From Nitrospira sp. (GTDB lineage Bacteria; Nitrospirota; Nitrospiria; Nitrospirales; Nitrospiraceae), in NCBI GenBank assembly GCA_030123565.1, contig CP126122.1:1809001-1873000 (forward strand): a stretch of 64,000 bases of DNA, in the 5' to 3' direction. The notes under the pieces are model-generated. The model saw nothing but the letters and a program-made list of their open reading frames with translations. It was not told the origin of the DNA and searched no databases. Shown in pieces: positions 37,098 through 45,177 of this stretch. Each line of letters opens with the position of its first letter. Position 1 is the first letter of the stretch. The translations under genes were made by a program, and so were the position numbers.

Positions 37098-37508
37098 TTA
37101 ATAGCCCCGGCCGCTGCTCCCCCCCCGCCCCATCCGATCCAGCGAGAGCGCCTCGTACCGCTGTTTCAGATCGGGATGCTCGTTCAGGTAGCCCTTCACG
37201 GCTGCATCATCGGCGAAGACCTCCTTGCTGCGTCCGCGGTATTCCTCGATAGTCAGGTCATACTTCGCCAACAACTTGCCGAGCTTCGCATTGATATCTG
37301 CGCTCATCTCCTTCATCTGCTCAGCCGACGGCCGCTGCACCTCTCCCTGCGCTCCGCCCTTGAAGTAATTCGTCATCATCTCGCCGATCTCGATACGGGC
37401 GTTCACGAACTTCTCGATCTCAGCCGGTTCCGCCGCCAGGCCGGTTCCTGCGAAGAGGACGACTCCCAATGAAAGACCGATGATGACGCGCCCCGGATTC
37501 ATGATCAT
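37098..37508 (-). CDS. Hypothetical secreted protein, 136 aa
   Basis: MIMNPGRVIIGLSLGVVLFA begins a signal peptide with cleavage likely after AGTGLAA. The mature part is helical and charged (IEKFVNARIEIGEMMTNYFKGG; INAKLGKLLAKYDLTIEEYRG) and ends in a Gly-rich tail. No family is recognised. The gene ends one base from the 36976-37096 element. Confidence 0.6.
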   Translation of the reverse strand: MIMNPGRVIIGLSLGVVLFAGTGLAAEPAEIEKFVNARIEIGEMMTNYFKGGAQGEVQRPSAEQMKEMSADINAKLGKLLAKYDLTIEEYRGRSKEVFADDAAVKGYLNEHPDLKQRYEALSLDRMGRGGSSGRGY

Positions 37509-37615
37509 GGTTCCCTCTCAGATGGTGAAAAGACATGGCCTTCCGTCGAATCGCTATCATACCACTGGAAGGCGTCGGATAGTGAACAGGCGAGCGGGAT
37601 CGAATGGAAGCGGCG

Positions 37616-38380
37616 TTACTCCGGCGCAAGTTCGTAGACCAACGTGACGACTGCCTCGACCTTCATTTCTCCAGAAAAGATCGGCGGCTCGCCGCCGACG
37701 TCCATCGCCATCATCGACCGAGCGGTACGGAGCGACGGACGGACCACCTGTCCGCCCTCATCTGCGCTGACCAGCCGCAGCAGTTTCATCTTCAGCGTCT
37801 CGCTCAGCGCCGCGGCTTTTTCGCGCGCCTTGGCCGCGGCCTGCTTCAACGCGCCGAGCTTCGCCTGTTGTTCGTCGCGCAGGGCCCACTGCAGGCCCTG
37901 GAAGCGATTCGCGCCCGCCGCCAGCGATTCCTCGATCACGGCTGCCACCTGTTGCGGATCGGACACCTCCACCGTCACCGTGTTGCTCACCGTATAGCCG
38001 ATGATCTCCGGTGACACAGGCGGGGCGTCGGCGGACTGTTTAGGCGGCGGTTTATAGTGGGGCGACACCGTAAAGGACGAGGTCTGGATGCGCTCCTTCG
38101 AGATGTGCAACTCCAGCAGCCGCTCCGTCACCTTCTTCATCACGACGTTATTGCGCCGGTGCGCCTCCGTGAGCGATCTGCCGGCTGTCTCCATGCCGAA
38201 CGTCACGAAGGCCGTATCCGGCGCGATCGCCAGGTGACCGGCGCCGGTCACCGTCAGGGTCGGCACCTCCGGCTTCGCCTCGTCGTGGGCCTGTCCGACG
38301 CTCGGCCACGCCAGCAACAGCATCAACAGCGCGACAACGACCATCCCTCCCTCCTCCCCGCTCATTACACGGTTCATCAA
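37616..38380 (-). CDS. SIMPL-domain (DUF541) periplasmic protein
   Basis: 254 residues. A signal peptide (GGMVVVALLMLLLAWPSVGQ, cleaved near AHD) is followed by the SIMPL/DUF541 domain. Typical segments are LTVTGAGHLAIAPDTAFVTFGMET, NNVVMKKVTERLLELHI, IGYTVSNTVTVEV and AAAKAREKAAALSETL. The family forms oligomeric periplasmic proteins, some linked to oxidative stress; the precise role is unknown. Confidence 0.82.
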   Translation of the reverse strand: MMNRVMSGEEGGMVVVALLMLLLAWPSVGQAHDEAKPEVPTLTVTGAGHLAIAPDTAFVTFGMETAGRSLTEAHRRNNVVMKKVTERLLELHISKERIQTSSFTVSPHYKPPPKQSADAPPVSPEIIGYTVSNTVTVEVSDPQQVAAVIEESLAAGANRFQGLQWALRDEQQAKLGALKQAAAKAREKAAALSETLKMKLLRLVSADEGGQVVRPSLRTARSMMAMDVGGEPPIFSGEMKVEAVVTLVYELAPE

Positions 38381-38435
38381 CCTCCGTCCGACAGGCGTCA
38401 GCCTACCCTGTTGCGTGAACGACGTGCAACCGGCG

Positions 38436-38630
38436 TCACGGTTCCTGTTCCTCGATGGCCTCGATCGATTCCTTGAGCGCCCCGACGAAGGCCTCCGGCT
38501 GCGCGAGGGCCTCCTCCGTCAGCTGGAATTCGCTGACCAACACCCCGTCTTTATCCACCACGATCACACGATAGCCCTGCTTCACAAAGCCTCCCGATAG
38601 CTGTTCTACTTCAGGCCGTTGCTGAACCAC
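38436..38630 (-). CDS. Small hypothetical protein, up to 64 aa
   Basis: The frame from GTG 38630 reads MVQQRPEVEQLSGGFVKQGY then RVIVVDKDGVLVSEFQL and an acidic helix. A GTG 15 codons on (FVKQ) has the better SD, GGGAGG, so the protein may be only about 49 residues. It lies 55 bases upstream of the SIMPL gene. Function unknown. Confidence 0.45.
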   Translation of the reverse strand: MVQQRPEVEQLSGGFVKQGYRVIVVDKDGVLVSEFQLTEEALAQPEAFVGALKESIEAIEEQEP

Positions 38631-38746
38631 GGCCGACCGCTCAGTTCGGCCTTCTCTTCAACAGGAGTTTGTGAAGGTATCAGCAGGCCTGCTGGATAGT
38701 CCAGGCCTGTCGGCCGTCTCCCTCAGGCAAGACCTGAGTCGTCAAC

Positions 38747-38773
38747 CGATTCATCCCCACTCGCGCGGGGAAC
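38747..38773 (+). repeat. Solitary type I-E-like CRISPR repeat
   Basis: Positions 38747-38773 read CGATTCATCCCCAC followed by TCGCGCGGGGAAC, a near match to the well-known type I-E repeat (TTCATCCCC, a short GC loop, then GGGGAAC). Only one copy is present and no second repeat occurs about 61 bases on. The main array starts 40 bases downstream with an unrelated repeat. It is a likely relic of a lost type I-E array. Confidence 0.6.
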
Positions 38774-38812
38774 AAGTGAATAGCACCGCCCAGATCGAGC
38801 AGCTATTCTAGT

Positions 38813-39721
38813 GGCCCTCATATGGCCAGGCATTTGAGCCGTGGAATCGGCTGAGCTCGAAGGGCGCCAGCGAGGCGAATTTCGGGCTTCAATGGGGCCA
38901 CGGCATCTCTGCCGTGGAATCGGCAATGGATTTTATTCAGGCCTCCATTATTCGGAGCAGCTTCAATGGGGCCACGGCATCTCTGCCGTGGAATCGACGT
39001 TCGTCGGGATGATGGCGATCGCGGGGATCATGCTTCAATGGGGCCACGGCATCTCTGCCGTGGAATCAGATCGTATCCCCCGCAATTCTCGCAGCCATTC
39101 TCGCTTCAATGGGGCCACGGCATCTCTGCCGTGGAATCCGTGTTATCCGAGCGCGTGGTGCCGGTCGTACCCCATGCTTCAATGGGGCCACGGCATCTCT
39201 GCCGTGGAATCGGTGAAGTCGATTGTCACAAAGGATCAAGGCGTGATCGCTTCAATGGGGCCACGGCATCTCTGCCGTGGAATCGGATGGGTCAACGGTA
39301 TCCGGCAGCATTCAAGCTGTGCTTCAATGGGGCCACGGCATCTCTGCCGTGGAATCCCTTGCGGGATGTGCTGCGGTTCGCCGTGAGCCGCCGGCTTCAA
39401 TGGGGCCACGGCATCTCTGCCGTGGAATCTGGATAACATTCAACGCCGCGTGTTCCGTGGCGCGGGCTTCAATGGGGCCACGGCATCTCTGCCGTGGAAT
39501 CGCGCTCATTCTGGCGCAAACGCTCACACAACACCGCGGGGCTTCAATGGGGCCACGGCATCTCTGCCGTGGAATCCTGGGCCGACTTGGGCTGGGCCGA
39601 CTTGGGCAGGGCGCTTCAATGGGGCCACGGCATCTCTGCCGTGGAATCACATCTTCGCGCCCATGATCGACGACGAGGACAAGCTGCTTCAATGGGGCCA
39701 CGGCATCTCTGCCGTGGAATC
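38813..39721 (-). CRISPR. Type I-G CRISPR array, 12 identical repeats plus one degenerate
   Basis: Twelve perfect 36-nt repeats start at 38886, 38960, 39032, 39103, 39176, 39249, 39321, 39394, 39466, 39541, 39613 and 39686. On the plus strand each opens GCTTCAATGGGGCC and closes TGCCGTGGAATC, with an internal CCACGGC/GCCGTGG hairpin. The eleven spacers are 35-39 nt. A degenerate copy (38813-38848) shares GCCGTGGAATC and precedes a further 37-nt spacer. The degenerate end is away from cas2, so it is the old trailer end and the array reads leftward. The reverse-complement repeat ends ATTGAAGC, a typical crRNA 5' handle. The spacer targets are not identifiable here. Confidence 0.97.
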
Positions 39722-39934
39722 AGCTCCCGGCCAAGTGGCCGTCGGCCTTAGTGTTTTGGCGCAGGTTGCGAGCGCCTCGTTCCATCACACGCACAGTTAG
39801 TTCTCCGTTGATGGGACACCTCCTTTGTGTTTGTCGTTTGTGCACATTCTCACCGATTTGTTTCAGTTGACCACCGCGAGTGCTGCCGAGGGTTGTTTCA
39901 CCACCGAAGCGCTCGCGTGGCTCGACGGCAACGG
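39722..39934 (-). promoter_or_regulatory. CRISPR leader region
   Basis: 213 bases between the first intact repeat and the stop of cas2 hold no credible gene. By position this is the leader, carrying the array promoter and integration signals. No clear -35/-10 pair was picked out; the segment is less GC-rich than its surroundings (for example GTTTGTCGTTTGTGCAC at 39829-39845). Confidence 0.6.
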
Positions 39935-40225
39935 TCACATGATGCGAGCCCGGCGTTCTTCCCATTCAGCCTTGATCCCCATCGACTCGATCCGTTTGAT
40001 CGGATGGCTCTCGGTCGGCCCCAAGTCTATGATGAGCACCTGATCTTCGCGTTGATCGATGATCTCCGTCAAGGCTGCCTTCATCCGCACGACATCGATA
40101 TCGGGCAGATCACATTGAAACACGGACAATTGGAGATGCGCGCCGAACCCCTTCATAGTCTTGAATACACGCCGAAGACGTTTGGCATCACAGATGTCAT
40201 AGGTAACCAGGTAGTGACGGCGCAT
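39935..40225 (-). CDS. cas2: CRISPR-associated endonuclease Cas2
   Basis: 96 residues starting MRRHYLVTYDICDAKRLRRV, with the ferredoxin-like core VTYDI, the later FQCDLPDIDVVRMKAAL and QVLIIDLGP. Asp in YDI is the usual metal-binding position. Cas2 forms the integration complex with Cas1. It begins three bases after the cas4-cas1 stop and is the last gene before the array. Confidence 0.95.
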   Translation of the reverse strand: MRRHYLVTYDICDAKRLRRVFKTMKGFGAHLQLSVFQCDLPDIDVVRMKAALTEIIDQREDQVLIIDLGPTESHPIKRIESMGIKAEWEERRARIM

Positions 40226-40228
40226 CGC

Positions 40229-41956
40229 TCACCGGGTCGTAAATGGCGGCAGTTCAGGAATCTCTCCAAGCAGATACCGTCCCAGCAACCGCGCCTGCAC
40301 TTCAAGCACGCGACGGTAGCTGATCTGGTACCCGAACACCGGATGGGTGATCTCCTGGCCCATGCGTCGCTCGTATGTTTCAATCAACCGGCAACGGCCG
40401 TCCGGCGTCAGCGTGACGGACCCCATACGCTCGATCCAGTCGCTCGTGCGGATCTCACCGTTATTGATGGCGGTGAGCACCGCGGAGTCCGCAATGAGCG
40501 GCCTGAACTCCTCCATCATATCCAGCGCCAATGCCGGTCGCCCATAACGCGGCTGGTGATAAAAACCCAGGTACGGATCGAGCCCCACGCTCTGCAGGGT
40601 CACGGTCCATTCGCGCGCGAGCATAGAATAGAGCAGCGAGAGCATGGCATTGACAGGATCGCGCGGCGGGCGCCGATTGCGTCCATCGAAGTCGAAGCGG
40701 GCGCCGGGCTCGGCTTCTTTCAGCATGCCGGCGAACTCCGAGAAATAGCGGCGGGCGGCCGTGCCTTCTGTGCCCAACAGTGACTCCAACGATTCCGCCA
40801 CCCCGGCCTGGATCTGATCGCACTTCAACTCCTGAATGACCGTGTCCGGTGCAGCCCGGTGATTCCGCCTGAGCAAGGTGCGGCAATTGGCGATCTTGGC
40901 TTGGACAAATCGCCGAGCCAGCAGCAGGCAACGTTCCCGATCCGCCGCCGCAGCATATTGGCGCCGACGGAGCTCCACATGTTTGTGCAACAGACCCGTC
41001 GTCATTCCGTAGAACCATCCACCGCTGGAACAATAGACCAGTGGAATGCCGCGCTTGCAGAGTTCCTGGGTGACTTGCGTGCTGACTTGAATCGCCCCAT
41101 AGAGAACGACCTGCGACGTTTCAACCAGCCGGGCCTCTCCGATCACCTCATCATGGTCCTTGACCTTCAGACATTCGCCGTCCTTGCCGAGCTTCGCGCC
41201 GGGCGTTTGCACATAGAGCGGTAACGCATCGTCGTTCGCGGGAATCAACTTTCGGACCGCGGGCGCTTCGCCCTCATGCGTTGCCCGGAGCCAGCCCACT
41301 TCATCGGGCAGGCAGAGCCCCACGAGCGAACAACGTGGACACTTCGGACTATCCACCAAGGGCGGCGGGGCCACAGTGGCCTGCGTCATCGTCCGCATGC
41401 CGTCAAGGAGTTCGCGCGTCCGCGTAATCAACTCATCGTCGAACGGCACCTCCACCCGCTCGCGCGAGCCGACGAAATAGAGCACTCCACGCTCGCAGGT
41501 GAAGCCCTGTTCACGGAGCAACAACCCCTGCACGCAGAGCTGCACCAGTTCCGGTTCCCAGGCGCCTTGCGTCGTATGCGGGCGCTTGCCGCGCTTGTAG
41601 TCCACTGGAACAACGGTCTGAGTTCCCTCGGCCAGCCCGGCAGAAGCAGCATCACCCTCCACCAGATCGATCTTAGCCGTCACACCCAATCGTTCCGACG
41701 AGAGCCAGACGGAGCGTTGATGGATCGTGGCTTCACTCGGCTGGTCGTCCTCAACCTTCCGCGATTTCCGGAGCGGCGTTTGGTCCACACGCCGGTGGTG
41801 GAAGCGTCCCTCCGTTGTTTCCGCGTTGTCGGCAAACTCCCCGTCCACCCACTCGAAGTAGGCCAGGCGCGGACAATAGGCAAATTCGTTCACCATCCGC
41901 GCGGGGAGCAACGGGATGTCGCTCCCCGAGGATGGTCCCTGTGATTCGGGCTCCAT
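40229..41956 (-). CDS. cas4-cas1: Cas4-Cas1 fusion protein
   Basis: 575 residues. The Cas4 half (about 20-225) has the RecB-like motif VVPVDYKRGKRPH and four cysteines for an Fe-S cluster (FAYCPRL near 28; CPRCSLVGLC near 205). The Cas1 half starts near 235 (LPLYVQTPGAKLGKDGE) and ends at 575, with MLSLLYSMLAREW, GLDPYLGFYHQPRYGRPALA and LDMMEEFRPLIADS giving the catalytic Glu-His-Glu/Asp set. The fusion is characteristic of type I-G (I-U) systems. Cas4 trims prespacers to the PAM; Cas1 integrates them. Confidence 0.95.
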   Translation of the reverse strand: MEPESQGPSSGSDIPLLPARMVNEFAYCPRLAYFEWVDGEFADNAETTEGRFHHRRVDQTPLRKSRKVEDDQPSEATIHQRSVWLSSERLGVTAKIDLVEGDAASAGLAEGTQTVVPVDYKRGKRPHTTQGAWEPELVQLCVQGLLLREQGFTCERGVLYFVGSRERVEVPFDDELITRTRELLDGMRTMTQATVAPPPLVDSPKCPRCSLVGLCLPDEVGWLRATHEGEAPAVRKLIPANDDALPLYVQTPGAKLGKDGECLKVKDHDEVIGEARLVETSQVVLYGAIQVSTQVTQELCKRGIPLVYCSSGGWFYGMTTGLLHKHVELRRRQYAAAADRERCLLLARRFVQAKIANCRTLLRRNHRAAPDTVIQELKCDQIQAGVAESLESLLGTEGTAARRYFSEFAGMLKEAEPGARFDFDGRNRRPPRDPVNAMLSLLYSMLAREWTVTLQSVGLDPYLGFYHQPRYGRPALALDMMEEFRPLIADSAVLTAINNGEIRTSDWIERMGSVTLTPDGRCRLIETYERRMGQEITHPVFGYQISYRRVLEVQARLLGRYLLGEIPELPPFTTR

Positions 41957-42071
41957 ACCCCCCTTATCGGCCGGAGGCGTGGAAATATTCAGTTGTCAAA
42001 GAACAAGGCTGATCGCTTGTGGACAACCAGATGCTTTGTTACACTGGCCCTGAGTCGAATTGAGGCTTCCG

Positions 42072-42644
42072 ATGTCTCTCCCTGCCATCCAAACCAAACA
42101 CTGGACCCGCCAAGAGTACGACCGCCTGGCCGACGCCGGCATTCTGGCTCCGGATGAACGCGTGGAACTGCTTGAAGGAGAGATTGTCACCATGACCCCT
42201 CAGCACGGCCCGCACTCGGCTTCCATCGGACTGGCGGAAGCGGCGCTCCGAAAGGCGTTCGGTCCGGCCCATTGGATTCGCATTCAGTTACCCCTCGTCG
42301 TCGATCCCGACTCAGAACCGGAACCGGACCTGGCAGTCGTCCCTGGGTCGCCCAGGGACTATGTCACCGAGCATCCCCGCACAGCGTTATTGGTCATAGA
42401 GATTGCCGACAGCACGCTGGAACGAGACCGTTCGTATAAGTCACCCATTTATGCTCGCGCCGGCATCTCGGAATACTGGATCGTCAACCTCATTGAACGC
42501 TGCCTTGAGATCTACCGCGACCCAATTGTATCGCCGGGTCAACCGGCTCGGTATCAGGTTTCACGAAAAGCTGCTCCCACCGAAATCGTCTCCCCGTTGT
42601 CCGTCCCCCACGGTTCAATCGCGGTCACCGATTTGCTGCCGTAG
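42072..42644 (+). CDS. Uma2-family (DUF820) restriction-endonuclease-like protein
   Basis: 190 residues from ATG 42072 (MSLPAIQTKHWTRQEYDRLA). The PD-(D/E)xK core shows ELLEGEIVTMTPQHGPHS, EPEPDLAVVPG and LLVIEIADSTLERDRSYKSP, then ARAGISEYWIVNL, the Uma2 signature. It lies on the opposite strand to the cas genes and sits in the gap between csb2 and cas4-cas1, so it is an insertion. Function unknown; a nuclease is predicted by fold. Confidence 0.85.
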   Translation: MSLPAIQTKHWTRQEYDRLADAGILAPDERVELLEGEIVTMTPQHGPHSASIGLAEAALRKAFGPAHWIRIQLPLVVDPDSEPEPDLAVVPGSPRDYVTEHPRTALLVIEIADSTLERDRSYKSPIYARAGISEYWIVNLIERCLEIYRDPIVSPGQPARYQVSRKAAPTEIVSPLSVPHGSIAVTDLLP

Positions 42645-42710
42645 TCGCGGCGTCCACTCTTCCTGCGGGGACTCCTCCACCGCCATAAACTGGCCGAGGC
42701 CGAAGTGCGC

Positions 42711-42905
42711 TTACTTCAAACCCAATTGCCGCTTTACCCGCGTCAACGGCACCGTGTGATTCCGGCCTTCCGCCTTTTTCGCCTTGCGGAGATCCAGTAA
42801 GTCTTCCATGTCCTCCAACCGTTCCTTCAGCAAGACGAACTCCTCGTACGGCAACACAGCAAATTGCTTTTTCCCGTCTTTCACGAGAATTTGCAGATGA
42901 AGCAT
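42711..42905 (-). CDS. Phd/YefM-like antitoxin
   Basis: 64 residues from ATG 42905 (MLHLQILVKDGKKQFAVLPY); a GTG two codons upstream is possible. The pattern KKQFAVLPYEEFVLLKERLEDMEDLLDLRKAKK matches prevent-host-death antitoxins. No toxin gene is found in the neighbouring bases, so it is an orphan or a relic. Two related 35-base stretches (42671-42705 and 42943-42977, 27 of 35 identical) flank it. Confidence 0.6.
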   Translation of the reverse strand: MLHLQILVKDGKKQFAVLPYEEFVLLKERLEDMEDLLDLRKAKKAEGRNHTVPLTRVKRQLGLK

Positions 42906-43002
42906 CAACACTCATCTCCCTTCTATCTGCCACTTATTACCGATTCCTCCACCGGCACGAATTGCCCAGGGCCGAAGCAACCTGGCCCATCGTATCAGAG
43001 CA

Positions 43003-45177
43003 CTACTCACGCGGTCTCCCGACAAACAAGCCCCCGCCAAGATAGCGATGTCTTCCCAAAATCAAAGGCCCCTGAACTGGTACAGGAAAGGTCAAGCGAG
43101 CGAGGCCGCTCAAACCTGTTCCGGGTATCCCGCGCAGCTCCCCCGGTTTGATCACCGGCCTGGGGAGACCGCGACGGCAGCACTCTGCAAATAGGTCGGC
43201 GGATAATGCCTCGGCCGCATTGCGCTGTTTGAGGTGACGTGTGACTAAATAAGGGGTCACACTTTCCCATACCTGCGAGACAGCAAAAATCGGATCCGTA
43301 TCGGGATCAATAGAGAGTGCTCGTAGGCTTAGACAGCTCATATAACCTGCTCGCAACTCACCAAATCCGGACAGCGCCTCATCCAATACGTGCAAGTGTT
43401 TCCGTTCTGTCTCTTTCGGTTCTCGCCGTTCAACGAGATGCGGCGATATAACCATCAGTCGCGATGAGTCCGGCACGAACAGAAAAAAGAGATGTGGATT
43501 GTTCTCTGATCGAGCAGGTGTTCCATTGATCTCGTGTCCCGTAAAGAACGGGGACAAGGCTACCGTCTCTCCGAGCACCGCCTGAACTCTGGCCATCACT
43601 GCTCGGCGAAAGGCGCGCGCCAATTCGATCGGATCTGGTTTTTTCACAAGTCCCGACTCGACCACGAACGTATGAACCCCTGGAACAGTCGGTAACGGCG
43701 CCATGACTCCCAAACCAAGGAACCGCCCATCACCGATGACGAGTGGCCCTGAAAGCGGTGCTGCGAACGCAATCTCGACGTGCCAGAGGCGCTCCTTCTC
43801 GAAGCGTGTTCCCTCGGCGAACGGCTCGACGCGTGAGCCGGCTCCGTCGAAAGGCTCACGCTGCAAGCGAATGCTCTCCGCTGGAGCGCTCACGCCCGCG
43901 TGACGGAGCGCTTGAACGACTGCAGCTCTCGCTCCCGAAATTTCCACGATGCGCCCGAGGCCACGCTTGGCCTCCGCGAGCTTTCGAGTTGGCTCGATGC
44001 GCCGACGCTTGCCCTCCCCGGGGAGTACCACTGGCGTGATAGACCGGAACACTCGGGCCCGCGCGCCAACGCCGTAGTGCCGGAGCATGTCGTCCTCGGC
44101 CGATGGTGACAGGAGGACGTCTTTCACCTCGCCGGTGTCTGGGTCGAAGAGCTCTGCACCCGAGAACGCCCAGCGAACATCCTCGCTTCGAAGCGGGCAC
44201 GTCGCCGGGATCTCGACGAGGAGACGTCGGATTGCGCGGTCGGCGTAGTGCATACCGATGGATGGGATTGCGATGATCCGCACGCGGCTCTCGGCGGGCA
44301 CCGCGTTTGAACCATCGGGCTTACGACCCACGAGATGTCGGTCCACATCATAGAGCCGATTGGGCATGGCGGCGCTCAGCCGAGCGCGAGCTGCTTCGCG
44401 TGCCGCCACGACGAGCGACGACGCGCCTTCGAGGGGCCACGCCACACGACGCTCCGAGTCAGCTGAAGATCGAAGCTCGAAGACGTGGCGAACAGGAGGG
44501 CTCTCGTACGAGATCTGTCGATAGCTCGGCTTCGGCTGTTGGACGAAGACGCGCCGGCCGCTCTCGGTGCGGAATCGCAGGGCCTGATACCGGCGTTCGA
44601 GACTCTCGAACGACCCCTTCTTGGGACATGCGAGCAGAAGACCGTCTCTCGCGCTCGGCCGCCGAACGATTCCGTTGTACTTGGCGAGCTTCGCATCCAG
44701 CGCCGCTTCGTCGAGGACCTCGCCCCAAGCCCAGGCCATATCGACCCCACGCCCAAGCTGGTAGAGCTTCTCAGAGAGCGCGCAGACCGTGTCCACATGG
44801 CCCCCCCCATCCTCCGCGAAAGGCCACGCGTAGATCCAAGGCACCGCCGCGTTGAAGTGGCGTGGCCTCCACACCTTCCGGGCACCGCGTGTCTTAGCGA
44901 TGTTCCGAACATCGCCGCCGAACTTGTCCAGGTCGTTGTTCGGCATGAACATCGTGACCGCCTGACCACGCACCAGGCGAGGCGACGCGATGATCGGGGC
45001 ATCGGGGAGCCCTTCAAACCAGGTGAGGGCTTCCTTGGTCCGTTGGTCGAGAGGCCCGCTAATGCCAGCACCCGCCACGAGCGCTTGAAACAAGCGAAAG
45101 GGTGACGGCAGCTCGTCACCGTCTCCGTGGTAGCGCCCCTCGTGGGCGCGCACGTGGATGGTCAGGTAGCGGCTCAT
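43003..45177 (-). CDS. csb2: Type I-G Cas5-Cas6 fusion (Csb2/GSU0054)
   Basis: 724 residues starting MSRYLTIHVRAHEGRYHGDG. The N-terminal half is Cas5-like (PFRLFQALVAGAG near 26), and the later part has the Cas6-like glycine-rich end HRYLGGGLFVGRPRE. Csb2 family proteins (GSU0054) combine the Cas5 backbone role and crRNA processing in type I-U/I-G. It overlaps the csb1 stop by four bases. No separate cas6 gene is present in the window. Confidence 0.9.
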   Translation of the reverse strand: MSRYLTIHVRAHEGRYHGDGDELPSPFRLFQALVAGAGISGPLDQRTKEALTWFEGLPDAPIIASPRLVRGQAVTMFMPNNDLDKFGGDVRNIAKTRGARKVWRPRHFNAAVPWIYAWPFAEDGGGHVDTVCALSEKLYQLGRGVDMAWAWGEVLDEAALDAKLAKYNGIVRRPSARDGLLLACPKKGSFESLERRYQALRFRTESGRRVFVQQPKPSYRQISYESPPVRHVFELRSSADSERRVAWPLEGASSLVVAAREAARARLSAAMPNRLYDVDRHLVGRKPDGSNAVPAESRVRIIAIPSIGMHYADRAIRRLLVEIPATCPLRSEDVRWAFSGAELFDPDTGEVKDVLLSPSAEDDMLRHYGVGARARVFRSITPVVLPGEGKRRRIEPTRKLAEAKRGLGRIVEISGARAAVVQALRHAGVSAPAESIRLQREPFDGAGSRVEPFAEGTRFEKERLWHVEIAFAAPLSGPLVIGDGRFLGLGVMAPLPTVPGVHTFVVESGLVKKPDPIELARAFRRAVMARVQAVLGETVALSPFFTGHEINGTPARSENNPHLFFLFVPDSSRLMVISPHLVERREPKETERKHLHVLDEALSGFGELRAGYMSCLSLRALSIDPDTDPIFAVSQVWESVTPYLVTRHLKQRNAAEALSADLFAECCRRGLPRPVIKPGELRGIPGTGLSGLARLTFPVPVQGPLILGRHRYLGGGLFVGRPRE

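Noticed and set aside
38841..39800. Several overlapping reading frames through the CRISPR array encoding repetitive peptides
   Set aside because: The 36-nt repeat is a multiple of three and has no stop in most frames, so open frames arise by chance. Spacer content differs and no SD is present.
42640..43000. FGxGQF sequences as a Cas6 C-terminal fragment
   Set aside because: Only a dozen residues match a loose glycine pattern, and csb2 already ends with its own complete C-terminus.
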